DNA of 64,000 nt from Lantana camara (Eukaryota > Streptophyta > Magnoliopsida > Lamiales > Verbenaceae), in the NCBI GenBank assembly GCA_037501455.1, contig CM074858.1, positions 43,645,001 to 43,709,000 of the forward strand, written 5' to 3'. Both the position numbers and the translations under genes were made by a program. Positions 35,258 to 44,871 of this stretch are shown here, piece after piece. Under the pieces are notes generated by a model. The model made no database searches. It was not told the origin of the DNA and worked only from the letters and a program-made list of their open reading frames with translations. The stretch's first letter is position 1; each line of letters starts with the position of its first letter.

Positions 35258-36022
35258 GTATAAAATGAGAATGGATTGAATTTCTTGATTGGCTACATGG
35301 GTAGGGTTTGATGTTAGCTTGATGCTTTCTTGGTTATTCTTGTATAGAAGCATGTTTAGGTCCTTTTTCCCTTCATTCTTGCATAATACATGAGGTTATG
35401 TGATGGTTGGTGTATATGAATAATTATGGGGTTTTGGGGCTTGATTCTTGGAGATTTGATGCATATTTATTGGTTTGATTGTTGAATACTTGAAGTATGA
35501 TGCATGTATGAGGTGTTTTAACAATTGTTTTGGTTGGTGTTTGGGATTTATTTGGGTTGGAGTTGGTTTTGCATGGAAACCCCTGTTTTCTCCCCTATTT
35601 TTCTGTCACGCACAGGTGACACGGGCGTGTCACCTTTGCTTTGTTTTGCGTGACACGGGGGTGCGGGTTGGCTGGGGCGGTTTTTCTGTACCGTGACACG
35701 GGAGTGTCACGGTTTGCCTTGTTTTGGTGACACGGGCGTGTCACCTTGTTTTGCAAGCTTTTGGTCCGCTGTACCGTGACACGGGGGTATCACGGCTTAG
35801 TGTAATTTTGTGACACGGGCGGGTCACTCCCTGTTTTCTTGCATATTGTTTTGCATGCTTAGATGTACGTGTATGTGTTATATACTTGGGTTATTGACAT
35901 CATGCTCGTATTTGACATTCATTAAATAATTATTGCATAACATATTGGTGCATGATTTTGCCGTTCGTCATACTTGGTTCATTCGAGTCGAGTCTTACTT
36001 CACACTTGTCCTTGTTGCACAG
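35258..36022 (+). other. Predicted intron 1 of LTR A
   Basis: Begins GTATAA after TTTCAAG and ends TTGTTGCACAG. It contains the GTGACAC palindrome cluster and, near 35958-35983, a block GCCGTTCGTCATACTTGG that recurs ahead of the equivalent site in gypsy B and, weaker, in C and I. Prediction by sequence only. Confidence 0.5.
35614..35826. repeat. Palindrome cluster in LTR A (GTGACACGGGCGTGTCAC type)
   Basis: 35614-35635 (10-bp arms around GG), a half copy near 35649, 35690-35713 (10-bp arms around GGGA), 35726-35745, 35773-35795 and 35810-35826. The inner arms GTGACAC/GTGTCAC are constant. The outer bases differ between copies as matched pairs (AG/CT in the first, ACC/GGT in the third). Confidence 0.92.
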
Positions 36023-36092
36023 ATCACGGTCCCGGTTTTGAGGAGCCCGCTCAATAGGGTGCTCTCTTGCTTTCTTTTGGTCGTCTGGTCAG
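36023..36092 (+). promoter_or_regulatory. Predicted middle exon of the LTR leader, LTR A
   Basis: 70 nt between GTTGCACAG and CAG|GTGAGG. Its last third is pyrimidine-rich (CTCTCTTGCTTTCTTTTGG), so the closing CAG could itself act as a 3' splice site. Confidence 0.5.
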
Positions 36093-36760
36093 GTGAGGTT
36101 TAAATTCTAGATAAATAGAACCCTTACAACCCCTATGTGACTATTTCAGCCAAAATGTATATATATATATATCTATAGTTTGCGAACCTTATGACTTTCA
36201 AATGATTTGATAAAATGGATTGATTGATTGACGGATTGATTGTATTGGGCGAGTATTGAATGGCACTGTGGGCCCGAGGATAGTGGCTCGAGCCAACCGG
36301 GAAAGCATGGGCTGACGGGTAACTCGAGTGCTATCCTCACCAAATGGGATGACCCCTGAACCCCCTAGGAGATTAGGGGAGGAAGGAGTTCCGGGCTTAG
36401 GGATTCATGTACCCTCTGCCCAGACTGATTGGATGGTGGGGCCTTGCAATCCCACCATCACCCGGAGGAAGAAGGATGGACTGAAACTGCTAATTGTGCA
36501 CAATAGATAATTGCTTGATCACCTAATCACCTAATAAATTGATTGATTGTACACGGTCGGAGCAAGGTTGGAGAATTGCCCTCACTCGCCGGGCCACATG
36601 TTGATTATTTTGAACTGAATTAATTGATAAATTGAATTAGTGGTAATCTCGGGCGATAGTACCTTTTCCTCTTACTATTGGTGTTGTTTTTCAAAAAAAA
36701 TCATTACCCGAGATTATAACTTGCATGTAAGTGCGCATATATTTATTTATACCCCTCGCT

Positions 36761-36776
36761 CAGTCCGTTTGGACTG
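36761..36776 (+). promoter_or_regulatory. Hairpin before the predicted 3' splice site, LTR A
   Basis: CAGTCC-GTTT-GGACTG, six perfect pairs with a four-base loop, 25 bases before TTTTGCAG at 36801. It is the longest stem of the set. Confidence 0.7.
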
Positions 36777-37177
36777 ACACCTCAACTTTTCAGTTTTGCA
36801 GGTTCGTGCTAGGCGGGGATTAGAGTCTCGTGTCTTTTATTCGGGTCTAGCACTGCACCTTCATACTTTGTACTTGTTATTTTGTATTAAATCTTACATT
36901 ATACTTGAATGGAGATTGTATTGGTATGATTTGTCGGTACCTATAAGTAAATATGTAAATATGGTATCTATATGTATTGAATGCTTTTGCTTCCGCTATT
37001 TTATTGCTCTGAGTTGTTTTGGTTTTTATTGAGGGTACCCGCCTAGCTTTGCGTTTTTTTTACTGTCTCCCGTTCGCTATAGTTTCGGTTCATGTATGAA
37101 TTGCCCGTTTCATATGTGGATTGAGCCTATAGTGCGGGGGATGTGGCGCCTAGCGTTCCGGGTGCTACATCCCAAGG

Positions 37178-37190
37178 TGGTATCAAAGCC
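37178..37190 (+). promoter_or_regulatory. Primer-binding site of element A
   Basis: TGGTATCAAAGCC, eight bases after LTR A. It differs at one base from the initiator-methionine tRNA match. Confidence 0.85.
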
Positions 37191-38197
37191 CGGTTGCAAA
37201 ACCGCGGCTCTAGTATCGTGTTTGGTGAGTCTAAGTCATACGGCATAGGAGTAATTGATTATTTGAGAGTCTTGCAACCTATTTGAACTTATTTGATTCT
37301 ATTTGAAGTGCTTGGATTATGTGACTATGTGGTTGGATTACATTGTGTGTTGTAATTACACTCATTGCACTTGTTAATCAACCATGCATCTAAAGCGCTC
37401 GAATTTCAGGATGGCTCGTGACCGACATCACCGGGATCGATCTCCTCGACATCGACGTCGTCACCGGCGTGATCGAACCCCTCCTCCTCCACCTCCAGCT
37501 CAACCCCAAGATTTCTTAAATTCAATGGTGCAACTCATGGATCAGAGGCTAAGGGATTATGTGCCTCCAGCACCGCCAGCTCCTCCACCGCCACAACAAG
37601 CCCCTATTTCCGTTATTTTAAGGGAATTCCAGAATCAACATCCGCCGAGATTCCAAAAGGGGAACGATATTCAAGCCGAGCAATGGCTTAAAGAAGTTGA
37701 ACGGGTGTGGGAACTTATTCCATGTGAGTCTCGGGAAAAGGCCCGGTGTACTCTTACCCTCATCCAGGGAGAAGCATATTCATGGTGGGAGAGTACTAAA
37801 ATTGTCTTGGATGCCGCCGAGGAGCAAATTACATGGGAGGTATTCGAAAGAGAATTCAAGAATAAGTTTATTCCGCCATCTTCGCGCACTAGAAGACTTA
37901 AAGAGTTTACTGAGCTTAAACAAGGAGGAAGATCAGTTTCAGAGTATATAGCCGAGTTCGAGAGGTTGTCCAAATACGCCCCTAACATTGCTAGCGACGA
38001 CTTCCACAAGGCTATGCAATTCGTACAAGGTTTGAGGCTGGATATTCAAGCGGCGATTGAAGCGGTTAACACAAGCACTTGGAAGAAGGCCACTACCAAA
38101 GCTCTTAAGGTTGAAGACTCGGTTGTTGCATGGAGGTCTTCCTTTAGGACGGGACAGGGTTCAGGTTCCGGGTCAAGATCGGGTTACAATGCCGGCA

Positions 38198-38280
38198 AGA
38201 GGCCTTTTCCTGGGTGGTTCCCTTCGGGGTCTGGTTCCCATCCAAAGCGGACAATATCGAACGGCGGGTTTTCGGGCTGT
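38198..38280 (+). repeat. Inverted TRIM LTR fragment
   Basis: Reverse complement of the terminal part of the adjacent TRIM LTRs, ending GGGCTGT. It lacks the stretch between two internal direct repeats (GGGAACCAGACC...GAAGGGAACCACCC). It is joined head-on to a 38-bp stub of TRIM LTR (38281-38318) of the opposite orientation. Confidence 0.85.
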
Positions 38281-38912
38281 CCAATCCGATGTGGGACAAA
38301 GCACCTTTGGCTATTACAGTCCACCCCCCTTAAGAGGGCCCAGCGTCCTCGCTGGCACACCGAATCCGGGTCCCCGGCTCTGATACCATTTGTAACAGCC
38401 CGAAAACCCGCCGTTCGATATTGTCCGCTTTGGATGGGAACCAGACCCCGAAGGGAACCACCCTCACGGTTTTGTTTCTCCCAGGTGGGAACCAGACCCG
38501 GAAGGGAACCACCCAGGAAAAGGCCTCTACAAGGGGAGGGGGATCCACCACTTTATAAAGTGGCTTCAAGCCCACCTCCAATCCGATGTGGGACAAAGCA
38601 CCTTTGGCTATTACAGTCCACCCCCCTTAAGAGGGCCCAGCGTCCTCGCTGGCACACCGAATCCGGGTCCCCGGCTCTGATACCATTTGTAACAGCCCGA
38701 AAACCCGCCGTTCGATATTGTCCGCTTTGGATGGGAACCAGACCCCGAAGGGAACCACCCTCACGGTTTTGTTTCTCCCAGGTGGGAACCAGACCTCGAA
38801 GGGAACCACCCAGGAAAAGGCCTCTACAAGGGGAGGGGGATCCACCACTTTATAAAGTGGCTTCAAGCCCACCTCCAATCCGATGTGGGACAAAGCACCT
38901 TTGGCTATTACA
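38281..38912 (-). mobile_element. Tandem TRIM array (partial LTR - int - LTR - int - LTR)
   Basis: On the minus strand: LTR 38912-38688 (225 bp), internal 38687-38616 (72 bp), LTR 38615-38391 (225 bp), internal 38390-38319 (72 bp), LTR stub 38318-38281. Each internal piece has a PBS (TGGTATCAGAGCC) two bases after the LTR and a G-rich tract (CTTAAGGGGGGTGGA) before the next. The LTRs start TGTAATAGCC, contain TGTCCCACATCGG-like sequence and a TTTATAAAG TATA box, and end GGGCTGTTACA. Two internal regions sharing a middle LTR suggest LTR-LTR recombination between copies. Confidence 0.88.
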
Positions 38913-41900
38913 GTTCAACTTCCCTCCTTGGCCAATTCTTGCAAAACCCTTACGAGGAGATGCTCTTAAGAACACACGATCACCAACCTCAAACTCAAGT
39001 TTCCGTCTACGGTGATGGGCATAACTCTTCTGTCGATCTTGGGCAGCTTTCATATGTTGCCTTATCATTTGGACTTTCTCAACTGCATCTTGAGTAGTGC
39101 TGAAAGTTTAGTCTTTCTAACTTCCCTTCGAACACCATCCTGTTTTGTCCAACACCACTCTTCGAGATCAAGGAATAAAGGGGAACGACACATTCGTCCA
39201 TAAAGAATCTCATATGGTGCTGCTTTAATCGACGCTTGGTAGCTATTATTATAAGCAAATTCGATCAAGTGTAAATGTTCATCCCACTTAGTCTGAAAAT
39301 CCAGTGCACAAGCCCGAAGCATGTCCTCTAAATACTGTATCAACCTCTCTGATTGCCCATCGGTCTGGGGATGAGAAGTGTTGCTGAACTTAAGCTTAGT
39401 GCCCAACCTTTCTGAAGTTCTTGCCAAAACTTGGAGGTAACCGCGGGTCTCTGTCAGAAATAATACTAAGAGGGGTTCCATGAAGTCGAACAATCTCTCG
39501 AACATACTTATCTGCAAGTTTACTTATCTTATCAGACATCCGGACTGCGAGGAAATGTGCTGACTTAGTTAATCAGTCAATGATCACCCAAATTCCATCA
39601 AGTCCACCCTTAGCTCTGGGTAATCCAGACACGAAATCCATAGTAATTTGTTCCCACTTCCATTCCGGAATAGGTAAAGGTTGTAACAAGCCTCCGGGCT
39701 TTTGGTGTTCCGCCTTTACCCTTTGACATGTTAAACAATGCTTGACAAACTCAGCTACATCTTTCTTCACACCTCTCCACCAATAGAACTTTTTCAAATC
39801 TCGATACATCTTTCTACCTCCAGGGTGGATGGAGTGACCCGATCTGTGAGCTTCTTCAAGAATTACCCGTTTCAATTCTTAGGGCACACAAGCTCTAGTC
39901 TTGAACCTCAAAAGTCCTGTATCATTCAACCAAAATGGACACTCTGGATCATCCCGTGCTTTCAGCACTAACTTCTGAATCTCGGGATCTTTAGCTTGAG
40001 CATCATACATCCTCTGTCTTAACTCAGGTTGTACCGTAATATTAGCCACACGGGCCTTCAACACCGTAGGCTCAAAATTAACATCCGAATCAACTTCCAA
40101 CATAGACACGCTAGCCTTCCTACTCAACGCATCCGCGACCACATTAGCTTTACCCGGATGGTAATGGATGGTACAATCATAATCTTCAAGAAATTCCATC
40201 CAACGCCTTTGCCTCATATTCAAATCCTTTTGTGTGAACAAATACTTGAGGCTCTTGTGGTCGGAGAAGATCTCAAAAGTGACCCCGTAAAGATAATGAC
40301 GCCACTTGGCCAAAGCGAAAACCACGACGGCTAACTCGAGATCGTGAGTGGGATAATTCTTTTCTTGGTCTTTAAGCTTTCTTGAGGCATAAGCTATTAC
40401 CCGACCATTCTGCATAAGAACACAACCAAGACCTTCATTGGAGGCATCGGTGAACACAGCATATCCTTCAGAACCCTCGGGTAGGGCTAAAACTGGGGCT
40501 GATGTCAACTTCTCTTTTAAGACTTGGAAACTCACCTCGCAAGTTTCATCCCACTTAAACTGTACCTCTTTCTTAGTAAGTCGGGTCAAAGGAGCGGCGA
40601 TCTTGGAGAAATCCTTCACGAATTTCCGGTAATACCCAGCTAGACCCAAGAAACTTCTTATGTCTAAGGCGTTCTTCGGTTTCTCCCATTGCACCACTGT
40701 TTCAATCTTAGAGGGATCCACTTTTACCCCTTTACCAGAAATCACATGACCCAAGAAAGTGACTCGATCCAACCAAAATTCACACTTACTGAATTTGGCG
40801 AACAGCTAGTGCTCTCTAAGAGTTTCTAACACAATCCTCAAATGTTGCGCATGCTCTTCGGGAGACTTGGAATACACTAGGATGTCATCAATGAAGATCA
40901 CCACAAACTTATCAAGGTACGGACGAAAAATCCTATGCATCATATCCATAAAAGCTGCAGGGGCATTTGTTAATCCAAACGGCATCACTATAAACTCGAA
41001 GTGCCCATACCGAGTATTAAATCCCATCTTGGGAATATCCTCTTCTCGAATTCGTAGCTGATAGTACCCTTGTCGAAGATCAAACTTATAATAAACCTTA
41101 GATCCTTGTACTAAATCAAAAAGCTCTTCAATATGAGGGAGAGGGTACTTGTTCTTGACTGTCATCTTATTCAACTCACGATAGTCGATACACATTCCAA
41201 AGGTTCCATCCTTCTTTTTAACGAAAAGAACCGGTGCACCCCATGGCGAACAACTCGGTCGGATGTAAGCACTAGCTAGGAGTTCATCGAGTTGAGTTTT
41301 CAACTCCTTCAACTCGGCTGGAGCCATTATGTATGGAGACTTCGAATAAAGCTCAGCTCCCGGAAAAAAATCAATTACAAACTCAATTTCCCGCTCGGGT
41401 GGGAGAGAATCCAAAGTCTTGGGAAAGACACCAAGAAAATCCTTAACAGCCTCGGTTTATTCGATCTTAGCTTGATCCTTAGGCTTGTTAAGAAGAAAAG
41501 CCAGAAAACCCGTAGCCCCTTTCCGAACCAACTCATCAGCTTCAATGTAAGAGAGTAGTGGATGAGTCTTTGAACCTTCAGCAACAAACACTTTCGAACT
41601 CAAACAAATTCTTTTCCCAAAAACAATCAACCTCTCCTCAGTGCCAGAAAAGCCAGTCCATACCCAAGATAGCCCCGTATCTGTCTATGGGCATCATAAT
41701 CAAATCTGTTGGAAAAACACGGCCCTCAATGCTCACCGGAACTTCCCTAAACACACGGTCTGACTCTAAGCTCCCCCCAAGAGGGGAACTAATCACAAAG
41801 CAAGAAGAGGTACAAGCAACAAGTAGAGGAAAAGAAGGAACCACGCCACAAGAAAGAAAAGAATGGGTGGAACCTGGATCAAATAATGCATGAATGTTTA

Positions 41901-42132
41901 TGCCATGAATGTATATAGTACCTTCCACCACAGCATTGGGATCAATATCGACATTCCGCTCTTCACCTCCAATAGCATAGGCGCGTGCCCGGATCAACGG
42001 CCTTTGACCCCCTTGTTGTGCTCCCGGTGGTGGCTCTGGACAAGTATCAATTTTATGGTCCGCTTTTCCACACCTCAAACATAGGCCCAACCGGCGGCGA
42101 CAATTGCGATATGTATGGGAAGGATGTCCGCA

Positions 42133-43531
42133 TTAAGTGCAACCGGGTCTCTCTTGTTGTGGTAGTGGAGTCAGCAATGCCGTTAGTGCCGGAGCTTTCC
42201 CCGTGGCCTTTTGTTTCTTATCATTACCCTTGGAAGCTTCTAATTGCTGAAATACGGGCCTCTTTCCCATTCCCAAATCGGAACCAACATGGAAGGTCCT
42301 TGATTTACTCTTTGAAATCTTAGCCTCGGCTTTAAGAGCCTTGTCGGTTGCCTTTGCCCAAGTTCTCACATTAGAAACCCCGATAAAATCCTTGATCTCA
42401 TACCTGAGACCATCCATGAATTGGAGAGCCTTTAACTCATCATCCCCGGAGATACGAAAAGCATAATGGGCCAATCGATTGAATTCCAATATGTATTCAC
42501 CAACAGTCCTTCCTGCTTGCTTCAAGTCAAGAAATTCCCGAAGTCTTCTAGTCCTTGCCGACGGTGGAATAGAGTTATTCTTGAATTCCCTCACAAAAGT
42601 CACCCAAGTGAGTTTGTAACAGCCCGAAAACCCGCCTGTCGATATTGTCCGCTTTGGTGGGCTAAGCGACACCACCCTCACGGTTTTGTTCTTCCCGGCG
42701 GAATTTAAGCCCAAAGGCGCCCACCCAGGAAAAGGCCTCAACAAGGGAAAGGTATCTACCCCCTTATAAAGGAGGTTTTGTTCCCCTCTCCAACCGATGT
42801 GGGACAAGCACCTTAGGCTATTACAGTCCACCCCCCTAAGAGGGCCCAGCGTCCTCGCTGGCACACCGGCCCGGGCCCCGGCTCTGATACCATTTGTAAC
42901 AGCCCGAAAACCCATTTGTCGATATTGTCCGCTTTGGTGGGCTAAGCGACACCACCCTCACGGTTTTGTTTTTCCCGGTGGAATTTAAGCCCAAAGGCGC
43001 CCACCCAGGAAAAGGCCTCAACAAGGGAAATGTATCCACCCCCTTATAAAGGAGGTTTTGTTCCCCTCTCCAACCGATGTGGGACAAGCACCTTAGGCTA
43101 TTACAGAGTTCATCTCCATTAGCTTGAAGTGTAATATTCGCCGTATTCCACCAATTCCGGGCCACTCCTTGAAGTTGAAATATAGCAAGGTCAACCTTCT
43201 CTTGAGGGCTACAACGGCATACCCGAAGTACGTCTTGAATCTCCACGAGCCAATTCTTAGCAAGTTCATCGTTCCCGCCATGAAATTGTGGTGGATGGTA
43301 GGAACGAAAATCCCTTTGAGCTTGAGATAAACCCCCTTCTTGAACCGGGGGAGGAACCGGAGCTGGAGGTGGTGGTGGTGGATTCTCCCGGAGTCTCCTT
43401 TCAACATAGTTCATAATAGCTTCCATAAAATTCTCTGGAGTGGCCCGAGGATTTTCCCCTTGAGGGGTAGGGGAACGATTTTGATGACGGCGATGACCCG
43501 GTGAACCGTCACGGTCTCTTCGAGGAGGCAT
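42133..43531 (-). pseudogene. gag: Gypsy B Gag, split by a TRIM
   Basis: Starts MPPRRDRDGSPGHRRH at 43531, with an NPPPPPPAPVPPP linker and a matrix/capsid-like core (LAIFQLQGVARNWWNTANI) up to 43111. The TRIM then interrupts. The core resumes at 42609 with TFVREFKNNSIPPSARTRRL, TVGEYILEFNRLAHYA and a lysine-rich tail. A TAA at 42133-42135 ends the frame before the zinc knuckle, which is read from 42090 onward. Despite the insertion a frame stays open through part of the TRIM, giving spurious fusion peptides. Gag packages the element's RNA into particles; this copy cannot make an intact protein. Confidence 0.9.
42615..43105 (-). mobile_element. TRIM mini-retrotransposon in gypsy B gag
   Basis: Complete 491-bp element with the TSD gagtt (42610-42614 and 43106-43110). 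LTRs of 211 bp (42615-42825 and 42895-43105) flank an internal domain of only 69 bp, which contains just a PBS (TGGTATCAGAGCC beside the right LTR, so minus strand) and a G-rich polypurine tract (CTTAGGGGGGTGG). TATAAG boxes lie in the LTRs. No protein is encoded; mobilisation must use another element's enzymes, perhaps gypsy. It belongs to the same family as the array at 38281-38912, though with shorter LTRs. I saw no 5S-rRNA-like segment of the kind that marks Cassandra TRIMs. Confidence 0.93.
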
Positions 43532-43736
43532 CCTACGAATTCAAACACTGAAATGCGTGGTTGGTGAATTTATGCTCAAGAAAATAGAGAATGTAACACT
43601 TCATTAATTCACATAGCAAAGAAATAAGCAAATAGATGCAAGAGCACGTTGACAAGTTGTTCCTAAACCGTACGACCTAGACAGACTCGACACTAGAACC
43701 GCGGTTTTGCAACCGGGCTCTGATACCACCTTAGGA
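43532..43736 (-). other. Leader and PBS of gypsy B
   Basis: 205 bp between gag and the 5' LTR. PBS TGGTATCAGAGC on the minus strand at 43717-43728, eight bases from the LTR. It has the shared block (complement of 'cgtacgacctagac') found next to LTRs C, E and G. Confidence 0.88.
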
Positions 43737-44149
43737 TGTGACGCCCTAGCGTGGGCCCCACATCCCCCGCACTAAGACCAAGCTCATATACGAATATAGT
43801 CCGCACATAAACCCAATCCTAGCGAATGGGGACACTACACGGACCCTGGCTAGGCGGGTTAACCCTCTACCAAATAATTTATACAACCAAGCTACAGAAA
43901 CTAGAGTATCAACCATAAACATAAACCAGTAGTTCATAACAACAGGATCGCTCATCAAGAGCTTATATAATTTACAAGTGAAAGTATTTGGTCCTCACGG
44001 CCTCACAAATTGTATACATAACAAAACGTAATATGAGTGTGTGGTACAACAACCGTGTGACACGAGTTAGACACAAAATTACAATAAATAAAGCAATTTC
44101 CCACCTAGCTACACCTGCAAGGAACCTGAGCGACAAAGAAGAGAGGGGT

Positions 44150-44166
44150 CAGTCTCTACAAGACTG
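44150..44166 (-). promoter_or_regulatory. Hairpin before the predicted 3' splice site, gypsy B 5' LTR
   Basis: CAGTCT-ctaca-AGACTG, six perfect pairs. The 3' LTR copy (near 32175) has lost pairing by a G-to-C change. Confidence 0.68.
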
Positions 44167-44795
44167 AGTGAAAGGCATAAATAATATATATAAAGCGGTA
44201 AAGTCATGCGGGCCATAATTCCATACAAGGTTTTGAAAGAACAAGTAAAATGTGGCTCTCAGTGTACGGAATTATGACTTAAACCATTCATTTTAGGAAA
44301 GTGATTCAGTGGCTCGGCGAGTGAGCATTCTCCAACCTTACTCCTTTAGTGTACCAGGTGGTTGTCAAGTGATCATGCAATATTTTAAGTTTCTCTTTGT
44401 CACAGAATCAGTTTCATGTGTACAAGTACCCTTTTTCCTCCGGTTTAGCTAACCCTCACCATCCCAGACAGGATGATCAATGGGTACATGAATCCCATTG
44501 ATCGAGAGCCACTTCGATTCACCAAACCTTCTGGTGAATATCCAGGTAGTCCGAGTTTGGTTGGTACTTATGCAAGAGATAGCTGTCAGCCCCTGCTTCC
44601 CCAGTTCTCTCAATACATAAGCCCCTGGGCCCCAGGAATTGTAACAGTCTCGTCAAAACAGGACAGGATCAAGATTGGTTTCATTTTCCAAAATCATTTG
44701 TTCATTTGAAATCAAGATATAAGTATAATATAAGTTTTGGCCAAATCAACATATAAGCGGTTTGTAGGGTTTATATTATATCCTAAATTCCTCAC

Positions 44796-44871
44796 CTGTA
44801 CCGGACAAAAAGGGAAGAACGAGGACTCCTCAAACCCTACTCGACGTGCTTAACGTCCTCCTGAGAACTCT
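44796..44871 (-). promoter_or_regulatory. Predicted middle exon of the LTR leader, gypsy B
   Basis: 76 nt on the minus strand between TTTCCTTTGTCCAG and GGTACAG|GTGAGG. The pyrimidine tract before the 3' splice site is strong. Confidence 0.55.

Larger units (their letters stand above)
34680..37169 (+). mobile_element. LTR A: gypsy-type 5' LTR, plus strand
   Basis: 2490 bp from TGTAACGCCCC to GGTGCTACA, followed eight bases later by a PBS. Predicted leader structure: TATA-like tract at 35039-35050; exon 1 ending TTTCAAG|GTATAA (intron begins 35258); intron 1 of 765 bp with six palindromes; middle exon 36023-36092 (70 nt); GGTCAG|GTGAGG donor; intron 2 of 709 bp; and a 3' splice site CAGTTTTGCAG|GTTCG at 36801. 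It is the only uninterrupted plus-strand member in the window, so it is the easiest one in which to read the shared layout. Frames inside it show no known domain. Confidence 0.9.
34680..38912 (+). mobile_element. Chimeric insertion in gypsy B integrase: gypsy LTR A + gag + TRIM array
   Basis: One 4233-bp insert bounded by a single TSD, gttca (34675-34679 and 38913-38917); the interrupted integrase frame confirms both boundaries to the base. The left end is TGTAACGCCCC, the 5' LTR of a plus-strand gypsy element (to 37169), followed by PBS, leader and gag up to about 38198. The right end is the TATTACA terminus of a TRIM LTR. Between them lie an inverted TRIM LTR fragment (38198-38280) and a tandem TRIM array (38281-38912). 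An ordinary LTR element must have matching LTRs at both ends; this one has unrelated ends sharing only TGTAAY. Template switching during reverse transcription, or rearrangement after insertion, could explain it. Confidence 0.85.
37384..39015 (+). pseudogene. gag: Element A Gag, truncated and fused in frame to TRIM sequence
   Basis: The 543-codon frame is Gag only to about codon 272 (38198). The likely start is the second ATG (37411; MARDRHHRDRSPRHRRR). An arginine-rich N-terminus and a PPPPPP linker are followed by a Retrotrans_gag-type core with WWESTKIVL, FEREFKNKFIPPSSRTRRL and SVSEYIAEFERLSKY. The zinc knuckle is missing because the frame runs into an inverted TRIM LTR, then through the tandem TRIM array. 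The array's 297-bp period is divisible by three, so a 99-residue block repeats. The frame finally leaves the insert and ends antisense inside gypsy B. Only the first half is genuine Gag. Confidence 0.88.
34342..42135 (-). pseudogene. pol: Gypsy B Pol, broken
   Basis: Fragments in order on the minus strand: zinc knuckle CLRCGKADHKIDTC and protease LFDPGSTHSFLS (42090-41638; P after the catalytic D); RT with [15 protein letters not shown] (41414-40806); an amber codon at 40806-40808; the RT end and RNase H with [21 protein letters not shown] and [14 protein letters not shown] (40772-39879); integrase zinc finger ending HCLTCQRVKAEHQ and core MDFVSGLP (39875-39573); and HPQTDGQSERL with LHLIEFAYNNSYQASI (39517-39065) after a frame change. 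The tail is split by the chimeric insert (38912/34680): ...GDRVFLRASPRKGF on the right, PHYLGPFKILERIGEVAYRL and WETED on the left. Removing the insert and one TSD copy would keep the frame across that junction. Several breaks make it non-functional. Confidence 0.93.

Noticed and set aside
38330..38893. Two near-identical 88-residue minus-strand frames
   Set aside because: They are translations of the repeated TRIM LTR.
38281..38912. TRIM as a Cassandra element carrying 5S rRNA
   Set aside because: No stretch resembling the 5S rRNA internal promoter was found in the LTRs.
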